Shown: positions 62,614 to 64,000 of the stretch, piece after piece | Layout: every line of letters begins with the position of its first letter | How positions within the stretch are numbered: the stretch's first letter is position 1 | Assembly: GCF_001263205.1 (NCBI RefSeq) | Contig: NZ_CP012333.1 | Location: 9,715,501 to 9,779,500, forward strand | Length of the DNA stretch: 64,000 bases | Source of the DNA: Labilithrix luteola | GTDB lineage: Bacteria; Myxococcota_A; Polyangia; Polyangiales; Polyangiaceae | Direction: 5' to 3' | The notes under the pieces: model-generated | Databases searched by the model: none | What the model was told of the DNA's origin: nothing | Seen by the model: only the letters and a program-made list of their open reading frames with translations | Made by a program: the position numbers and the translations under genes

Positions 62614-63350
62614 TCAGCAGGGGGCGACGAAATAGAAGTCGAGGCGGGTCGCGCCGGTACCATCGGCGAGGCTCTCGACGTGGCCGGCGATCCTCCCCGC
62701 ACACAAGTGTCCATCGCTCCACGCCGTAGCGTCGGCGGCTCCAGCTCGACGTCGTCGTGTTCCATTCAGAAAGGACCAGCGCGCCTTGATACTGAGCGCC
62801 GGCGACGAGCGTGGGATTGCTTGCGGCAATGGCTAGTCGGATGTGCTTCTCGCCAGCAGCTCCGGAGAGCGGCAACGTTGCGTTCGAGATCTGCGGGCGT
62901 GTGTAGCCGAAGATCTTGTTGCCGATGCCCGTGACCGCGTCGGTGCCATCCCCCAGGCCGTTCGGACGTCGTACGACTGCGTCGGTATTCCCGGGCCGTA
63001 GAGGTATCCAGCGCCTGCGCCGTTGCATTCGGCAACTGTCATGCCGATCCTGGTGAACAGAGCCGGCGGAACGAAGCCTCCATCCGCGTTCCCAGAGTCC
63101 GCCCGGCCGCCCCGGAATCCGGATCGGCCCCGGGCTTCGGCGCCCCCGAGTCTTTCTTCTTCGAGGGAGGCGACGCGTCGGTCTCGTCGTCGACCTCGGC
63201 CCCGTCGCCCGGATCGACACCGGACTCATCGTCGGTTGCCGTCCCCTCTCCAGGCCTGGATGGGTCGGTCGACTCGGTCGTCATGACATGGTCGGTGCAA
63301 GCGAAATTTGCGGCAGCAGCCACGAGAGCGATGACCAGGGCGAGTTTCAT
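62614..63350 (-). pseudogene. Secreted lipoprotein gene broken by three frameshifts
   Basis: Leftward. The start encodes MKLALVIALVAAAANFAC, then an acidic Asp/Ser/Pro linker (EVDDETDASPPSKKK). The sense then jumps frame three times: NADGGFVPPALFTRIGM with AECNGAGAGYLYGPGIPT, then GIGNKIFGYTRPQISNATLP with AIAASNPTLVAGAQYQGAL, then AGRIAGHVESLADGTGATRL ending FYFVAPC. Joined, these form one plausible 240-residue lipoprotein. Three indels in 740 bp suggest genuine decay, though clustered sequencing error is possible. Breaks lie near 63085-63110, 62945-62975 and 62700-62730. Confidence 0.7.
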
Positions 63351-63802
63351 TGGTTCGACCGCCAGAGCCGCCCTTCCCCTCGAGGTCGCACACATTCTTC
63401 GAATGGGTTTCGAGCCACCCCGCGGCCACTCGGCGCACACACAGAACCAACACAGAACCAACCGACGTTGAGGTCGACCGACGTTGAGGTCGACCGACGT
63501 TGAGGTCGACCGACGTTGCGACCGACGTTGAGGTCGACCGACGTTGAGGTCGACCGACGTTGAGGTCGACCGACGTTGAGGTCGACCGACGTTGAGGTCG
63601 ACCGACGGCGGCTGGTGGGCAACGTCGGTCGGGGCGCAAGGAGCAGAACATCGAATTCCACCAGCGACTCAACTGACAATACGGCGAGCGAGCGGCGAGT
63701 GGCCCGAGGCCACCCCAAAACTGGCACGGCCAGATCCGATCGTCGCAATCGCTGAGAAAATGGGAATTCCGCCTCGGCACGACGCGTGCTGGAGCGCGCG
63801 GC
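63351..63802. other. Non-coding region with repeat array, upstream of the transposase
   Basis: About 450 bp. It holds the 16-bp repeat array (63461-63610), one inverted copy of its core (63620-63630) and about 170 bp of lower-GC sequence before the transposase start. All open frames here are shadows of the repeat. Confidence 0.55.
63461..63610 (+). repeat. 16-bp tandem repeat array, ten copies of ACCGACGTTGAGGTCG
   Basis: ACCG starts at 63461, 63477, 63493, 63509, 63521, 63537, 63553, 63569, 63585 and 63601. The period is 16 bp except one 12-bp step after 63509; the last copy is degenerate (ACCGACGGCG). Each unit carries the palindrome GGTCGACC at its junction. CAACGTCGGTC at 63620-63630 is an inverted copy that could pair with the array. 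There are no spacers of CRISPR type. Confidence 0.92.
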
Positions 63803-64000
63803 ATGTCGTTGCCTCGCCACATCCTTGGGGGTGTCACGTGGTTCATCACTCGTCGCGTCACGCGCAGGCACTTTCTCCTGCGACCGGACGCGGACGGGAC
63901 GGTCCAACAGATCTACTGGTACTGCACGGCTGTCATGGCCGCCAAGTTCGGTATCGAACTTCATGCGGTTCAGATGCTGTCGACGCACCTCCACGAGGTA
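63803..64000 (+). CDS. REP-associated tyrosine transposase (RAYT, IS200/IS605-like), 5' part
   Basis: 66 residues before the window ends. MSLPRHILGGVTWFITRRV, RRHFLLRPD, then VMAAKFGIELHAVQMLSTHLHEV. The HLH pair (His62, His64) is the HUH metal site of Y1 transposases, and the preceding RRHFLLRPD and YGIxLHAxxxLSNHxH-like context are typical of RAYT proteins. These single-strand transposases are linked to short palindromic REP elements. No further gene parts are visible; the catalytic Tyr lies outside the window. Confidence 0.75.
   Translation, partial: MSLPRHILGGVTWFITRRVTRRHFLLRPDADGTVQQIYWYCTAVMAAKFGIELHAVQMLSTHLHEV

Noticed and set aside
63461..63610. CRISPR array
   Set aside because: Units are contiguous 16-bp tandems without unique spacers, and no cas genes are present.
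1..64000. tRNA or rRNA genes
   Set aside because: No cloverleaf with a conserved T-arm or rRNA core sequence was recognised by eye. A tRNAscan run would settle it.

Overview
The window reads as a chromosomal segment of a high-GC, Gram-negative predatory-type bacterium, most likely a myxobacterium (Myxococcota, probably Polyangia). Supporting signs are two large Ser/Thr protein kinases, many lipoproteins with Ser/Gly/Asp-rich linkers, a C-terminal anchor of the MYXO-CTERM type (Cys-Arg-Phe-Ala-Gly, hydrophobic stretch, Arg-rich end) on a beta-propeller protein, an outer-membrane porin, LPS-export genes, and an imuA-imuB-dnaE2 mutasome. No rRNA, tRNA or CRISPR array was recognised.

Layout. 0-3 kb: leftward SOS mutagenesis cassette (imuA, imuB, partial dnaE2) behind a LexA-like palindrome. 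3-16 kb: larE, a mono-haem beta-propeller lipoprotein, a small zincin, a lipoprotein resembling a serine beta-lactamase that has lost its SxxK motif, an M48-like lipoprotein, a Ser/Thr kinase, an NFACT/RqcH-like protein, a membrane-anchored HExxH protein and a secreted TIM-barrel-like protein. 16.7-28.8 kb: a TPR-dynamin GTPase followed by the conserved lptA-lptB-rpoN-hpf-ptsN-hprK-rapZ-ptsH-ptsI cluster. Its last four genes overlap and are probably translationally coupled. 29.1-35.2 kb: a co-oriented 5'-nucleotidase lipoprotein, acidic lipoprotein and outer-membrane porin, ended by a strong terminator. 35-39 kb: a small membrane protein, a zinc-ribbon protein and a frameshifted membrane kinase. 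39.4-42.3 kb: rpsO and pnp. 42.4-50.9 kb: accessory surface proteins and several decayed fragments. 51-52.1 kb: aroC. 52.3-55.7 kb: a LamG-like lipoprotein and an ECF sigma module. 55.8-59.8 kb: a GH128-like beta-1,3-glucanase facing a two-gene operon with a TOS1-like protein, a possible glucan-directed (fungal-wall) lytic set. 60-64 kb: small membrane proteins, two tandem-repeat arrays sharing the core CCGACGTTGAG, a badly frameshifted lipoprotein gene and, at the edge, the start of a REP-associated (RAYT/IS200-like) transposase.

Functionally, the rpoN cluster joins LPS transport, sigma-54, ribosome hibernation and a regulatory PTS without any visible sugar-specific EIIB or EIIC. Here HPr keeps both the His and the Ser phosphorylation sites and is encoded next to HPr kinase. 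At least six frame disruptions (37.68, 45.97, 50.77 kb and three within 62.6-63.2 kb) occur in otherwise convincing genes, several at G/C homopolymers, so sequencing indels must be separated from true decay. All function calls come from reading translated sequence and remembered family motifs. No database search was run.
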